DNA from: Mantis religiosa
Lineage: Eukaryota > Arthropoda > Insecta > Mantodea > Mantidae
Direction of reading: 5' to 3'
DNA: 64,000 bases
Assembly: GCA_030765055.1 (NCBI GenBank)
Contig: JAUKNK010000058.1
Span: forward strand, 320,001-384,000
Positions 47,030 to 58,509 of the stretch are shown here, piece by piece. Numbering within the stretch: position 1 is the first letter of the stretch; each line of letters opens with the position of its first letter. The notes below the pieces were generated by a model that made no database searches, was not told where the DNA came from, and was given only the letters and a program-made list of their open reading frames with translations. A program made the position numbers and the translations under genes.

Positions 47030-47545
47030 TACACAAAGCAAGCAAACAAGGAGTGACAGCGAGGAGACAAAGAAAGTCCAGTTGACATCAGAACATGCCC
47101 ATTTGCTGGAAAGGTGCTTGTAACCGTTTTCTGGGACTTCACAAACATTTTGCTGGTGGATTTTCTTCACGAATGAAGGACAATCAATGCAGCCTATTAC
47201 TGTTGCATTTTAGATTCAGCAAAAGCTGCAAATCGCAATGAGCAATGCTGGCAACCTATCCGAAACGCCATTCTTCTCCATGACAATGCGAGGCCAGATA
47301 CTGCCACTTTAACGCGGGATAATGCATTGGACACCTCTGGATCACCCTCATTACAGTCCTGCTGCTAGCATTTGTTTGAAGCATTCAAACAAGACCTAGA
47401 AGGACAGTGGTTTGATGACGAACGAGTAGAAGACTTTGTGCGCAACTGGCTCTGTATGCGTCCTTCTTCTTTCTATAAGGATTGCATTAAATACTTGCCG
47501 ATCCAATGGAGAAAATGTATATTGAAGGCAGGACACTATGTGTAA
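47030..47545 (+). pseudogene. mariner-like transposase fossil
   Basis: The frame reads AGKVLVTVFWDFTNILLVDFL, INAAYYC, LLHDNARPDTATLTRDNA (second catalytic Asp in HDNARP), then DLEGQWFDDERVEDFVRNWL, FYKDCIKYLP and WRKCI. These are successive mariner motifs. The YSPDLAPSD-type block carrying the last Asp is scrambled, and stops occur at about 47168 and 47366. The N-terminal DNA-binding half and terminal repeats are not visible. Confidence 0.85.
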
Positions 47546-49257
47546 ACGTTTTCAGTATATGAGCATTTTTATTTGTTGACACAATCAATTTTAAAAAATA
47601 ATTCCCATTTATATTTGAATATATCTGAGTATATCAATTTATAGATGAGTCGTATTTATTACACATATGCTTCACTTACATACCTATTTTGAGTTAATTC
47701 TCGATATATCTGAGTATATTTTATATATACTATTAGCAAATACACAGAATGAGCACATTAATCAAATGTTCCGTTATATCTCGCTAACCTGTACTGATGG
47801 CACTACTACACATTCACTACTGACAGACCAATACCCAATACCAACAACACAACTGCTCCAGCCAAATGATTCTTAACAACTCTGATACTCACTGGTACAA
47901 TCATAACTAGCAACTCAACTGGTCCTGACATTACACTGCGTTTGCAACCTGCCATTCACAAATTAAATGTGCTAGAAACTAAAATTCCATGAATTGCCCC
48001 ATCATTCATTCATCCCAGTTGTTTCGCCCATGCTCCAACCCTAATGTCATCTATTCGGTCAATATGCTTCAGCTCTCTCGCTATGAGGGAACCCAAGCAA
48101 CTTCTAACAACAGCATTTGTGAGCAAGACAGAAATAAAAAGATTACAGCATGAATAGTCAGTGATCAGCATATCAATAATTTAAATTAATGCTAAAATAT
48201 GACATAATGGCTCATGTCTGCACCTAGACTCAAGTAAATGACAAATTTGATGAACTTCTAAAATATATACTATTAACATTTTAAGCTATTTTCACCGAGA
48301 TAAATACATTTATCACAAGGCAGACCTTGGATTACTTCAAGTTTATGGAAGTCCTGTACAAATAGAATACATTTTCAACTATATTGCAATAACCATAACA
48401 TTAAAGCACACTACAAAAAGTAGTAGAGTTATAAACTAAAAGAGAAATAAGAGAAAAATGAATCAAAAGGAAAAGAACGACTCAGTAGCTATTGATGAAT
48501 CCCATAACTAAGTTAAAACATGTGAAATAAACTATAAACTTAAAAATGGACAATCACTGCAAGTAGTATTACTGATCCATTAATCATCGGAAACTAATAA
48601 GTCAGTAATTACTGACTTATACCTTTAAAACATTTCCTTAATGTGGCAAAAAGCCAAACAAACAGAATTACCTAAACTAAACTTAACTTAAAACTCTATA
48701 AAGGAATATCTGAAAATTAACTTTATATTTGAAATTAATTTTACAACTCCCAGAGAGACGAGAAAGATTATTACCTCTTTAAAAACAAGAATGTTATGTT
48801 TGGGATGACATAAGTACCGAATATATCTTACCACAGCAGAAAGACTCTTAGTCATATATCACACATTCTCTTTTGTCAGAGATATTAAAAAAAAAACAAG
48901 AAAAACTGGTGAGCCTCTATGCTTTATTTATAACTATTCGAAGGTCATGATATTAAAGCTTAACTCTAATTACTTTGTATTAGGATATCTTAACAATCTA
49001 CTTAACCAAAATGCATACCAGCATATTTTATGTAGTTTCACTTCCTGTTGTTATATAGAATTACCTTTATAGCTAATTTAGTTTAAAGCAAACAACTCTA
49101 TTACAAAATGGGCCATAGTTATTATTTCTACTGCATGTATCCTTTAAGTTAATTGATGGATAAGGTTTGGGACAGAAAGAGTCAACATGAAAAACTATAC
49201 GGCTAGCATGAAGAAATGATAAATTTCCATCAATTAACTAAAAATGATGAGTTGATG
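47546..49257. other. AT-rich intergenic DNA, no gene recognised
   Basis: About 48835-48895 (AAAGACTCTTAGTCATATAT, then TTTGTCAGAGATATTAAA) matches about 60140-60195, so a short dispersed repeat is present. No gene is seen. Confidence 0.5.
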
Positions 49258-49495
49258 AGCCCGCCTCGGTAGCGTAGATGGTAGCGTATCTGCCTCACAT
49301 TCAACAGGTCCCGAGTTCAAATCTCAGTTAGCGTGAGTTACCTGGATAAGGTTTTCTAAGGTTTTCCCTTATCCTTACAGACAAATGTCGGGTAGCTCTA
49401 AGCTCTGTGGACCCTGGACTCATTTGAGCATCATTTCACCCACGTCATTCATCGTCCGATGAGACAAACGGAGGACGTAACTTGCAATAAAAAAA
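49258..49495 (+). mobile_element. tRNA-derived SINE, family 1, full-length copy
   Basis: It matches 6634-6878 over its length: A-box-like GTAGCGTAGATGGTAGCG, B-box-like CGAGTTCAAATCTC, TGAGTTACCTGGATAAGG, GGACCCTGGACTCATTTGAG, ending in an A-rich tail. Confidence 0.9.
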
Positions 49496-49555
49496 GATAA
49501 AGCCTAGGACTTAAAAGCTTAAAATAGTAAGTCAACACGGCATCTCGGATGCGAC

Positions 49556-49700
49556 AGCCCCTAGTGGTTTACCAGGGAAATATATGAGTCAATTGGAGAA
49601 TTTAATGGTAGGCATAGTAGCTCAATGGGTTAGAGCTACTGGATGGAAATTAGGAGATCCGTGGCTCAAATGCCGGCCGTGGCATAAAATTGTTCAAGTT
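49556..49700 (+). mobile_element. Short tRNA-like retroposon, family 3
   Basis: It shares ordered blocks with 10018-10165: CCCTAGTGGTT(T)ACC, AAATATATGAG, TAGCTCAATGGGTTAGAGC (a good A box), GGAGATCCGTGGCTCAAAT (B-box-like) and GTGGCATA. Confidence 0.65.
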
Positions 49701-50072
49701 GACTATCTATACACGTATCCTTTTTTAAGTTTTAATGTTACTGGTGAATACATATATTCTCTGTTATTATCTTCGTAAAAGTTAAAGGTATATGGAGGCC
49801 TGCCGTTCTGTAGACTCCAGCAGATCCTAAGCTTGCGCCTCCTACCAGCGCTACCGAATGTAGTACACGCATCTCAAGCACCTGAACTAACATTCTCATT
49901 AATTATACTCGGTTATTAATATTTCTAAATGACAGATGCCAATCTCACTAGAAACAATTTTTTTTGTGATCATGACTGTACAAAAACACAATCTCTACAA
50001 TACTCAGAACACGAGCGATGCATATCTTATCTTTCATATGTTTATGGTTACCCAACCAACATCCTTTCATTC
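49701..50072. other. Spacer, no gene seen
   Basis: No supported feature lies between the two retroposons. Confidence 0.5.
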
Positions 50073-50335
50073 AGGCCGCGCCATGGCTTAGTGGTTAGAC
50101 CGCTTGGCTCTCACCAAGGTGGCCCGGGTTCGATCCCAGGCGACCGCAAAGTGAGATTTGTGGTGGACAACACTGCGCTGGGGCAGGTTTACCCCAAGAC
50201 CTCCGGTTTCCCCCGCCATCTCATTCCACCGGTGCTCCATATTCATTTAATGTACCATCCGTGTCACCGCCTGCAGCACCGTATGTAGTAAAAGCGGGCG
50301 TTACACACTCCACATTTCATTTCATTTTCTTTCAT
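50073..50335 (+). mobile_element. tRNA-Glu-derived SINE, family 2
   Basis: The head closely follows tRNA-Glu: TTAGTGGTTAGACCG (A box), an anticodon-loop-like GGCTCTCACC with CTC, and CCCGGGTTCGATCCC (B box). A tRNA-unrelated body follows (GGACAACACTGCGCTGGGG, CACCGCCTGCAGCACCG), and the copy ends in TTTCATTTCATT repeats. It is a SINE rather than a tRNA gene because the 3' acceptor half does not pair with the 5' end. A diverged relative lies at about 35985-36165. Confidence 0.85.
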
Positions 50336-51316
50336 TCAACACAGAGAAGCATAAACAAACAGTACACGGAGTTTGGTTAATAAACTGAAGACGAAGGCGA
50401 TGTGCCTTCGAAATCTATCTTTTATAAAGAAGAAGGAATTATCAACTTCTTAAGTTAAGTAGAGATTCTGTTACAAATATTTTTATTTGTGTAGTACACT
50501 TGTGCATGCAGTTTGAAACAGACTGGGTTAATGTTCAGTTTGCCTTCAGAGTAGAGGTTTGTTATTTTTTTACAGTAACTGGCATGGTTAAATTGTAAGT
50601 CGAATTTGAGCTGAAATGTTGCTAATGTTACATGAAACTGTTATTATACACATATATTTTCTAGAGTGATTGTGATCTGAATGCGTGAATATGTCCCTCG
50701 AAGCTGGAACAAGTAATTCTTCAGTCATCTAATGTGAAGTGATTATTCTCAGAGCGGAAGACTTATATTTAATATGAACAAGTTTTGATGAAAGCTGTCC
50801 AATACAGAGCAGCAGGAGTAAATCTTTAAAAAACCCAGCAATTAACTATAGAAGCTTGTGGTCTAGGTAGTTTACACATAGTGTCACTAATTTGTAGTGA
50901 AGCAACTTCATCCTGAGAAAAAAGGTGCATGCCTGTGTTTCAAACTCCAGGAAAGACCCACAAAGTTGGAAAGTCAGTTATTTGATTGGAAAATGCTTGC
51001 TGTTTCACTGCTGTGACGTGTGTCAAAGTAAGATTTTAATGTTTTAGGAATATTTAATGTGTTGTTTAATTATGGGAAAAATAGAGCCTTTGTTGGCGTG
51101 TAAACCGAAATATGTGCAGAAGCTCTCCTGGTAAACCCACTATGCTTGGCAACAGTGCTCCGCTTGAGCATTGGCCAGCATTCACATGTGTTTAACTTTT
51201 GTGAGCGGTATAAGCTACCTTCCTGCTCTGCATGAATACTGCAAGACAAATGCAGGCAATATGCACAGACTACCAAATATCTTACAAATGTTCCAAAAAG
51301 TATATTACTTTTTTGC
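50336..51316 (+). other. Spacer with a PLE terminal sequence (about 50420-50500)
   Basis: AACTTCTTAAGTTAAGTAGAG, followed by AAATATTTTTATTTGTGTAG, matches the PLE terminal repeat at 15095-15145, so an isolated PLE end is present. The rest shows no gene. Confidence 0.6.
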
Positions 51317-52891
51317 CTGAGGACTGACCATTCCGCCCTAACCTGGCTATTGAACTTTAAGAACCTGGAAGGCCAGACAGCACGTTGGGTCCAGAGGCTG
51401 CAGGAGTACGACTTCACCTCGGAACATCGTAGAGGGAAGAGCCACGGTAACGCTGACGCCATGTCTCGAAGACCCTGTCCAGAAGAGTGCGGACAGTGTA
51501 CAAGAGTGGAGGAGAAGGAGCGTGCCACAGCAGTCCGAGTAGTCACGGCAGTGCCTGCGGATGGCTGGGTTAGCGCAGGCCTGAGGAGGGAGCAGCTGGC
51601 GGACGCAGACTTGGGGCCACTCTTGATGGAAGTGGAGGCAGGGACAAGACCAACCTGGGAGGACATCGCACCGAGGAGCGCCACCTACAAGTCGTACTGG
51701 GCCCAATGGGACTCGTTGAAGACCAGAGAGGGCGTGCTCTTCCGGGTATGGGAGTCACCCGATGGGAAGACGCAGAGAGAACAGTTGGTACTTCCCCGGA
51801 GTAAGATCCCGGAAGTCTTGGAGGAAGTGCACGCCGGTACTTCGGGAGGACACCTGGGAGCAAACCGAACGACTGACAAACTACGGCAGCGCTACTACTG
51901 GCTGAGACTCCGAGCAGATGCTGAGAGATGGTGCCGTCAGTGTCATGTGTGCGCGGCGAGTCGCGGCCCCCAGATTAGGAGCCGGGGTCGCATGCAGCAG
52001 TACAACGTCGGAGCGCCATTCGAACGGCCCACCGTTGACATTGCTGGACCGTTCCCAGTTTCCCACCGAGGCAACAAGTACCTAATGGTGGTCCTGGGCT
52101 ACTTCACCAAGTGGCCGGAGGTGTATGCCATCCCAAACCAGGAGGCAAAGACAATCACAGACTGCCTCGTGGAGCAAGTGTTCTGTCGATTTGGGGTGCC
52201 GTTAGAACTACACAGTGACCAGGGTACCAACTTTGAGTCCAACCTAATGAAGGAGGCACTACAAAGGCTTGGGGTGAACAAGACTCGCACTACGCCTCTA
52301 CATCCCAAATCGGATGGCATGGTCCAAAGGTACATCAAGACCTTAGAAGAACAGCTGAGGAAGGTCGTGGCCAGCCATCAGCGAGACTGGGACGTCAAGG
52401 TGCCACTGTTCTTGCTGGCCTACCGCTCGTCTACACACGACACAACTGGGATGACGCCAGCCAGCTTAATGTTCGGCCGAGAGTTACGCCTCCCTTGTGA
52501 CCTGGCTTTTGGAAGCCCTCCGGAAGCGAAACAGCCAGCGACCGAGTATGTGAAGAACTTGGTGGACCATCTCCACGACATGCACGAGATGGCTCGCCAG
52601 AACATCCAGAAGGCGAGCGACCGCATGAAGACCAGGTATAACAGGCAAGCCAACAGCCAAGGCTTCCAGCAAGGTGACCTGGTCTGGTTGTACCGTCCTA
52701 CCCGGGCCAATGGGACGCTGCCCCAAGCTTCAGCAGCCATGGCAAGGACCGTACCGGGTGGTGAAGAGGATTAACGAGGTGGTCTACCGCATCCAGAAGG
52801 TTCCCCGAGGGAAGATGTTGGTGTTACACCTGGATCGCCTGGCACGCTACGATGGTGCTGTTCGGGACGACCAGCTTTGAGGAGGGAGCAG
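51317..52891 (+). pseudogene. Gypsy copy 4: RNase H tail and integrase, truncated
   Basis: The longest uninterrupted gypsy reading frame here (51350-52774). It starts in the RNase H tail (LRTDHSALTWL is visible from about 51317), passes through the spacer (SRRPCPEECGQC), the H2C2 zinc segment (HAGTSGGHLGANRT...CRQCHVC) and the catalytic core: VDIAGPF (Asp), HSDQGTNFES (Asp), then DGMVQRYIKTLEE. The usual catalytic Glu is Gln (CAA), where copies 1, 2 and 3 have Glu. VLGYFTKWPE replaces VDYFTKWPE. A frameshift near 52710 moves the C-terminus to another frame ending DDQL at 52880. The polypurine tract (GAGGAGGGAGCAG) follows. Everything upstream of RNase H is missing. Confidence 0.9.
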
Positions 52892-53369
52892 TGTCACCCA
52901 AACGTCGGAACACCCTATAGAGCGGGCAAGCAGGAGACGGTCGGCGTTAGCCACGCCCCCTCTTTTGTCTTATAGCGGTAACAAGGGGTGGCTGGGAAAA
53001 AAAACATCACTGCGCCATCTCTTTCTGTTCCACCTGTGTTCTTGAACTTACGGGATATATCATCTAATCTAGAACCTTCCAGATCGGCTCGCTGACCCTA
53101 TATAAGCAACACGACGGGCAAGAGGAGTCAGTCAGTTCTTGGCGTAAGAATGCAGTGCTAGTGTACGACGAGAAGACTGTGTGGAGTGCATCGGAGGATT
53201 GTACGTAATTACGAGTGCAAGTGAAATTGTAACGAACTGGTGAATCGTAATTGTGTGCATTACGTAATTCTGTGTAATTGGCAAGAGTTTAACTGTAAGT
53301 CGGTGGAAATAAAGAACATTTCTGAGTGGTGCAATTGGACTTTTCATTTCACGAACCCACAAAGTCACA
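52892..53369 (+). repeat. 3' LTR of gypsy copy 4
   Basis: A 478-bp LTR, TGTCACCC to AAGTCACA, of the same subfamily as copy 2. TATA box (TATATAAG) at about 53099-53106 and AATAAA at 53308-53313. It joins gag sequence directly at 53370. Confidence 0.92.
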
Positions 53370-54888
53370 ATAGCCAGCTTCCAGGGACGGGCCGCGGAAG
53401 TCTTGAACGCAGTACAGATAACGGCGGCGCCCAAGGATATCTGGGAGGCCCTGGAGAATCGTTTCGGGAACCACCGCCTATCCGCAGCCTACCGCAGTCA
53501 GCTGAAGACAAGGTTGCAACAGCCAGGGGAGACGTTGCAGGAGTCCACCCTGGCGATTGAGGAGCTGGCTAGCAAGGCCTTGGTTGACCTCCCACCGGAG
53601 TTCGTATCCCGGGAAGCCGCCTACGCCTTTGTCGACGGGGTACGAGACACCGAAACACGTCAACGCCTAATGCTCGGCGACTACACAACCATCCACGAGG
53701 CCATTGAGGATGGAGGCGGCCAAGGTGACGGCAACCCCAACGTCGCGGACGAGGAGTGTGCGCTACACAGGGGACGGAAGACCAGCAGAGGGACGCCGGC
53801 GAAGACCTAGTAGCCTGTGTTGGGCATGTGGAATGCCGGGACATCTGGAGAGAGACTGCCCACACCAGGGAGAGCAGCCGGAAGAAAGAGGAAGGGCCGC
53901 CGTGGCGAGGGTCACGTCGGCGCCATCACCACCATCCTCTCGAGTGACACTGCACGCCGTCAGCCGGCGGATGGATGACAGCATCATCGCGGATGGATGG
54001 GTGAGAGGGAAACCGTGCCGATTGCTGGTGGACACCGGGGCAGCCGTGACCATCATCAGACCCGACATAGCCAAGGGTTAGCCATCCAGGAAGCCGAGCC
54101 GACCATACCAGCTGATGACGGCATCAGGGGACATCTTGCCTGTGGAGAAGGAGGCTCTGCTGAAGTTGACCTTGGGACGGAGTGCCGTGTGTCTGTGGGT
54201 GTTCGTCGCGAAGGTGGCTGAGGTGATTCTGGGACTGGATGCCCTCAGGAGCCACGAGGAGACGGTCGACGTCGGCAGGAAGGTCCTGCGGCTCAATGGA
54301 GAACAGGTTATACTCCGTGAACCCGAAGAGCGCCTTGGAATCTGCAGGGTCATCTTGAACGAGAACGTGGTTGTCCCCGCCAGGAACGAGGTGGTGGTGA
54401 CGGCGCGACTGGAAGACCAAAGAACCAGGAACATGATGCTGGACCAGAAGACGCCTGTACACGGACAGGGCATTGCTGCCGTGCCGAGAGCAGGTGCCAG
54501 TGAGACTGCTAAATCCAACGGACACCGATCACGACGTCCTGGCCGTAAGGAGTTGGGAACGTGCGATCCCGTTGTAAGCGTAACAGCAATCGACAAGACA
54601 CAGGAACCGGTGCCGACGCAACACCTGGGGCCCCGGCTAGAAGGCCTACTGGAGAGGGCAGCCGACAACCTAACCGCAGAGCAGCTGGAGAAAGTTCGAC
54701 AACTGCTGAGACGATACCAGCGCATCTTCAGCCAAGGTATGGCAAAGACCGTACCGTGTGGTGAAGAGAATTAACGACGTGGTCTACCACATCCAGAAAG
54801 TGCGCCTAAGAAAGATGGTGGTACACCTGGATCGCCTGGCCCGCTACGATGGTGCTGTTCAGTACGACCAGCTTTGAGGAAGGAGAAG
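53370..54888 (+). pseudogene. Gypsy copy 5: partial gag, protease and integrase tail
   Basis: It starts inside gag at the ASLQGRAAEVLNA position, with no PBS or gag N-terminus. Gag runs to the IHEAI position, where a small deletion shifts the frame. The next frame (from about 53704) carries an intact zinc knuckle, CWACGMPGHLERDC (C-x2-C-x4-H-x4-C), and continues into protease (LLVDTGAAVTI) without a stop, a gag-pro fusion unlike copies 2 and 6. A TAG at 54079-54081 (Leu in relatives) interrupts it. The linker runs to RYQRIFSQG (about 54735) and then jumps to the integrase C-terminal end, so RT, RNase H and the integrase core are deleted. A polypurine tract (GAGGAAGGAGAAG) precedes the LTR. 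Confidence 0.88.
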
Positions 54889-55376
54889 TGTCACCTAATT
54901 ATCGGAAGGACCGACCAGCTAGCAGCCAGGTAGGCTACAGGAGGCATTCAGACCACGCCTACCCATTTATCTTGTAGCGCTAAAGAGGGGATGGTTGCAA
55001 AAACATCATTAGCCATCTGTTTCCCCCTCCCTGACGTCTGGAACAGTTGGGAAGATTCACTGAACCGCGAGACTTTCAGAAACGGCGATCTTCCCTATAT
55101 AAGGCCTGCAGTGGACGAGTCAGTCAGTTCTTGGCGAGCAGCGTGAGGAGCGCCGTGCTAGTGAACGGACTGGAAGACTGTGTACGTGTGTCAGAGGAAT
55201 TGTACGTAATTGTGAGTGTAGAGTGGACCTGTGACAGACGAACTGGCGAAATGTAATTGTGTGCGCTACGTAATTCTGTGTAATCGGCTAGTGCTTCAAC
55301 TGTAATTCAGTGGAAATAAAGAACGTTTTGAGTTTGTGTAATTGGACTTTTAATTTCACGAACTCACAAAGTCACA
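54889..55376 (+). repeat. 3' LTR of gypsy copy 5
   Basis: A 488-bp LTR, TGTCACCT to AAGTCACA, with a TATATAAG promoter near 55095 and AATAAA near 55315. It is related to the copy 2/4 LTR at both ends, but the first 200 bp differ substantially, so it is a distinct subfamily. Confidence 0.9.
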
Positions 55377-55559
55377 ATATAAATAAATATATATAGGTAT
55401 ATATACCGTACTGTTATATATAAAGAACCGCTTACCAGAGCTACAAAATAGACTAGATGTACACACCTATATGAGTAGATCTTGTCAAGATATAGATATT
55501 CCATATTGGAGACTGATGACAACTCAGAAAAGCTTTGAAGTGCTACGCTCTAAAATGTA
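55377..55559. other. Spacer
   Basis: AT-rich. Probably part of the non-LTR element whose 3' end follows. No reading frame is intact. Confidence 0.4.
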
Positions 55560-55990
55560 AAATAACAATAACACTAAAACATAGTCATGCAACAGCATTC
55601 AGGCAGAAATTGTATGACTGGCTTACTGCCACACCTTTTTATTCATTACAGGAGTACTTTGAGATGTAAGCCTCCTCAGTATAACCACTTGATGACTGAT
55701 TCATTTATCTATGTTACTCTGCACATGTATATAGTGAGAACTTTTGAGGCACCTCTACAGTACAGATCATAACTTTGACTTTGTACAATACTGTACTTGC
55801 TCTTGTACATTCTGTATAATTGAATAGAAACATTCTGTATTGTAATCTTTATGTTATTCTTCGACATTCATTGCTATTAAGCTTAACTTTGTACATACTC
55901 TGTATTATAGTGTAATAATTTGTACTGTATCTTCTTGACATTGTCTAAAGGTTAATGACAATAAAATGATTATCATTATCATCACCATTT
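55560..55990 (+). pseudogene. Non-LTR retrotransposon 3' end (C-terminus and ATC-type tail)
   Basis: SHATAFRQKLYDWLTATPFYSLQEYF resembles the extreme C-terminus of jockey-like ORF2 proteins (a KxxLxxxL...FYSxxEF pattern). A 200-bp AT-rich 3' end follows, then AATAAAATGATTATCATTATCATCACC, a tail of the TCA/ATC type seen in such LINEs. The assignment rests on this short match. Confidence 0.5.
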
Positions 55991-56599
55991 TTATTATAAA
56001 AACATAGAGACATTCAACAAAAATAATTCTTTCCATTAATTGGAATTGCTGCAATTGTTGTCATTTCTTAGAGCAGCATATCCTGCACTGAAATTTTACC
56101 TTTATGTAATGAGGTAATGAGTAACCTGATAAAATTTGTGGAGAAACTTTCTTTTGTGTGATGAGAGAATATATTCTAAGCCCTAAGGTGTAGGTATAGC
56201 CATGCACAAGCAGACCAGCACCTGCAGGTTTTTGCATTGCAACCAACATAAGAAAGATATCTAACACTTGTAGCCAACCTCTGCAAAAATGCTTCAGAAT
56301 CTAACACTGATGTAGAAAGACATGTGGATGCAATTAGGACAGGTTAGTTTTGAAAATTACTGACCACGTTTCCTCTCAGTTCATGTTTATGAAAGTAGGC
56401 TTGCAGAAGTACCTAATGTACTGTTAGAAGTGAAGGGTGTTTGTCCTGTGTGATCTTTGAATATTTAAGATTCGTTCAGTAGGCACATTGTTCAATATCA
56501 GGAAATGGCTTGACAAATCAATAAATTGGAGTTGTCCTTTTATTTTAATAATGGAGAGGCCTGTCTTCAAGCATTATTCGACGAGGGTTCGCTGAGGAC
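55991..56599. other. Spacer, no gene recognised
   Basis: A 68-codon minus-strand frame (56267-56061) has no recognisable domain. Confidence 0.45.
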
Positions 56600-58220
56600 A
56601 CGGATGTTGTGTCACTTATTCTAATTAAAAACTGGCAATAGTCACCCATCATGCTGGGATACCTACCATCTACCCTGGTCTCTGTGCTCCATCTCCTAAA
56701 TATCCAGATAGGATCTTTCAGCTTGTTCTTTACCTAAGCATCCAAGTTCTCGGTGAAAAAATCCAAATGTGAATGAAGAAAGTGAAATCTGAAGGACATC
56801 CTAGCTCTTGGTAAATGTCCAGTTCTTGAACTATGTCAGTAATTTTCTGCCTTATTGTTTCCAAGGAATCCTTTCGCCACTTCCGAAAGGCTTTCCATGC
56901 TCCTAGTTCGTTAGAACTTAACTTTTTTTCAAAGTTTTCATCTTTCAAAACACTAATTGGGGGAGCAATGAATATTCATGCTTTTACTTTAGCATCATTG
57001 AGTTCTGAAAACTGGCTTCTGAGGTATGAAAGTGCTTTCCCATTTCTGTACATAGCGTTAATGAAGTTCTTCATTAGGTCTATGGAGGAGGTAGTATTAC
57101 TTTATTTGGGTTTACTAATCAAACATACTTGACATTGGGCTATGTGTGAATTTCTCTTAAAGGTCATTCTTTTACAATGTAGTGCCATACAGTGTCCCTA
57201 CTATCTGACAAGCATAGAAAGCAACAAAACAGATGTATTTTATAGATGAGGCACATAACCTTGCTCAGATTTGTGCGAATGACATCATGCAAATCAATGA
57301 CAGGGGTAAGATGTCTGCTTTCACCAGCAAATTACTAATAAAGCTAGTGGGTTAGATGGCAGATGATTAACCTGACACCCCTTTTCTTCCAAATAAACAA
57401 GAGGACTTGACCACAAACTAATGCGCAACATTACATCATATGCCACATCTAACAAATACCTCTGTACTTGATAGATCCCCCTAGTAGTCCTAATTAAACT
57501 GCAATGACCTTCAAATCTGCACATTCATGACAGACATACTTGTAATTAATCATACCTAATGGACTGGACAGGCATTCATACGTTTCCTTCATTTTTACCG
57601 AGTGTGCCACTGGTAGTTTGCATTATGGAGCAACACTGCTTATAGACTTAGCTTAGAAGAGTAAATAAATAGACTCCATTCTTCAGGGATGTGTTGAAAT
57701 CCTAGCTTATTTATTAAATCATATATGTCTATGCAGTAACTGAAACACTGGTCATGAATCTGATATTGGGAGCTAGTAAATTCCACTGTTGCAGGTGTGA
57801 TCCCAGCAACTCAGATTTCTGTTGCATGAGATTCGTATCTCTCACTTAATCGTATAGTCTAGACTGACTGATCAGGAGGAGTTTATTATAGTTGTGAAGG
57901 AAGTGGAAGGGATGTGTTTATCTCCTTGCTTATATACTGAAGCAGTTTCTTCTATATGTCAAGATAGCCTGGAAACTGGGAGTACAGGTCCATACGGAAC
58001 AGGTCTCATTGCAGATGGAAGATAAGTATGCTCAATTTTGGGTTAAATTCATTTTTAATGTCCTCCAATGATTTTTGGCAGAAATAGTCTTTTGTATGGC
58101 TAGTTGGTTCATGCCTGACCACTGGTACTAGGAAAGGCATTGTGTGACTTTTCTCACCATTCATCCACTTAATAAGATTGGAGTAACAAGTTATAGAGCA
58201 CACATAAGGACAACATGACA
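56600..58220 (-). pseudogene. Fossil of a dispersed arthropod multicopy gene family, function unknown
   Basis: Read from 58220 down, with many frame changes. Recognisable pieces in order: VVRHEPTSHTKDYFC, with a PVPYGPVLPV-like stretch (58150-57960); YCIDIYDLINKLGFQHIPEEW and LFIYSSKLSL...VLLHN (57750-57610); a CHLCLWDSR-like zone near 57190; ELGAWKAFRKWRK (56910-56870); MSFRFHFLHSHLDFFTENL (about 56805-56750); GKEQAERSYLDI...EMEHRDQGRW; and a MMGDYC-like end near 56645. From memory, this order matches a protein family repeated hundreds of times in some arthropod and cnidarian genomes. I do not know its function or whether it is mobile. Confidence 0.6.
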
Positions 58221-58509
58221 GTCAAAGTAACTGAAATATGTTCCTTTCAAGGTTTCTGTCAAAAAAATTTATAGTAAACTGTACGCATACATAACAGAAA
58301 TTGTTGAGCAAATTTATGCAAACATGTCAATATTTCTTGATTGCACAGAAAATGAACTTAGAGATGACCAAAGCCACTTAAAACCACCACTTTTCACAAC
58401 CAAGACAAACTTTGAACTGAACCTATTAGCACTTGTACAATCTGTGGTAGTGTTAACTAAAGAAAAAGAAAGGGTCTGCTTCTGTGGATCCTGCCCAAGT
58501 AAAGAGAAT

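Noticed and set aside
50073..50150. A functional tRNA-Glu gene
   Set aside because: The A and B boxes fit, but the acceptor stem does not pair and a SINE body with a repeat tail follows.
52892..55376. A single complete gypsy element bounded by the LTRs at 52892 and 54889
   Set aside because: The two LTRs are different subfamilies, the left one is preceded by a polypurine tract and integrase (so it is a 3' LTR), and the flanks show no shared target duplication.
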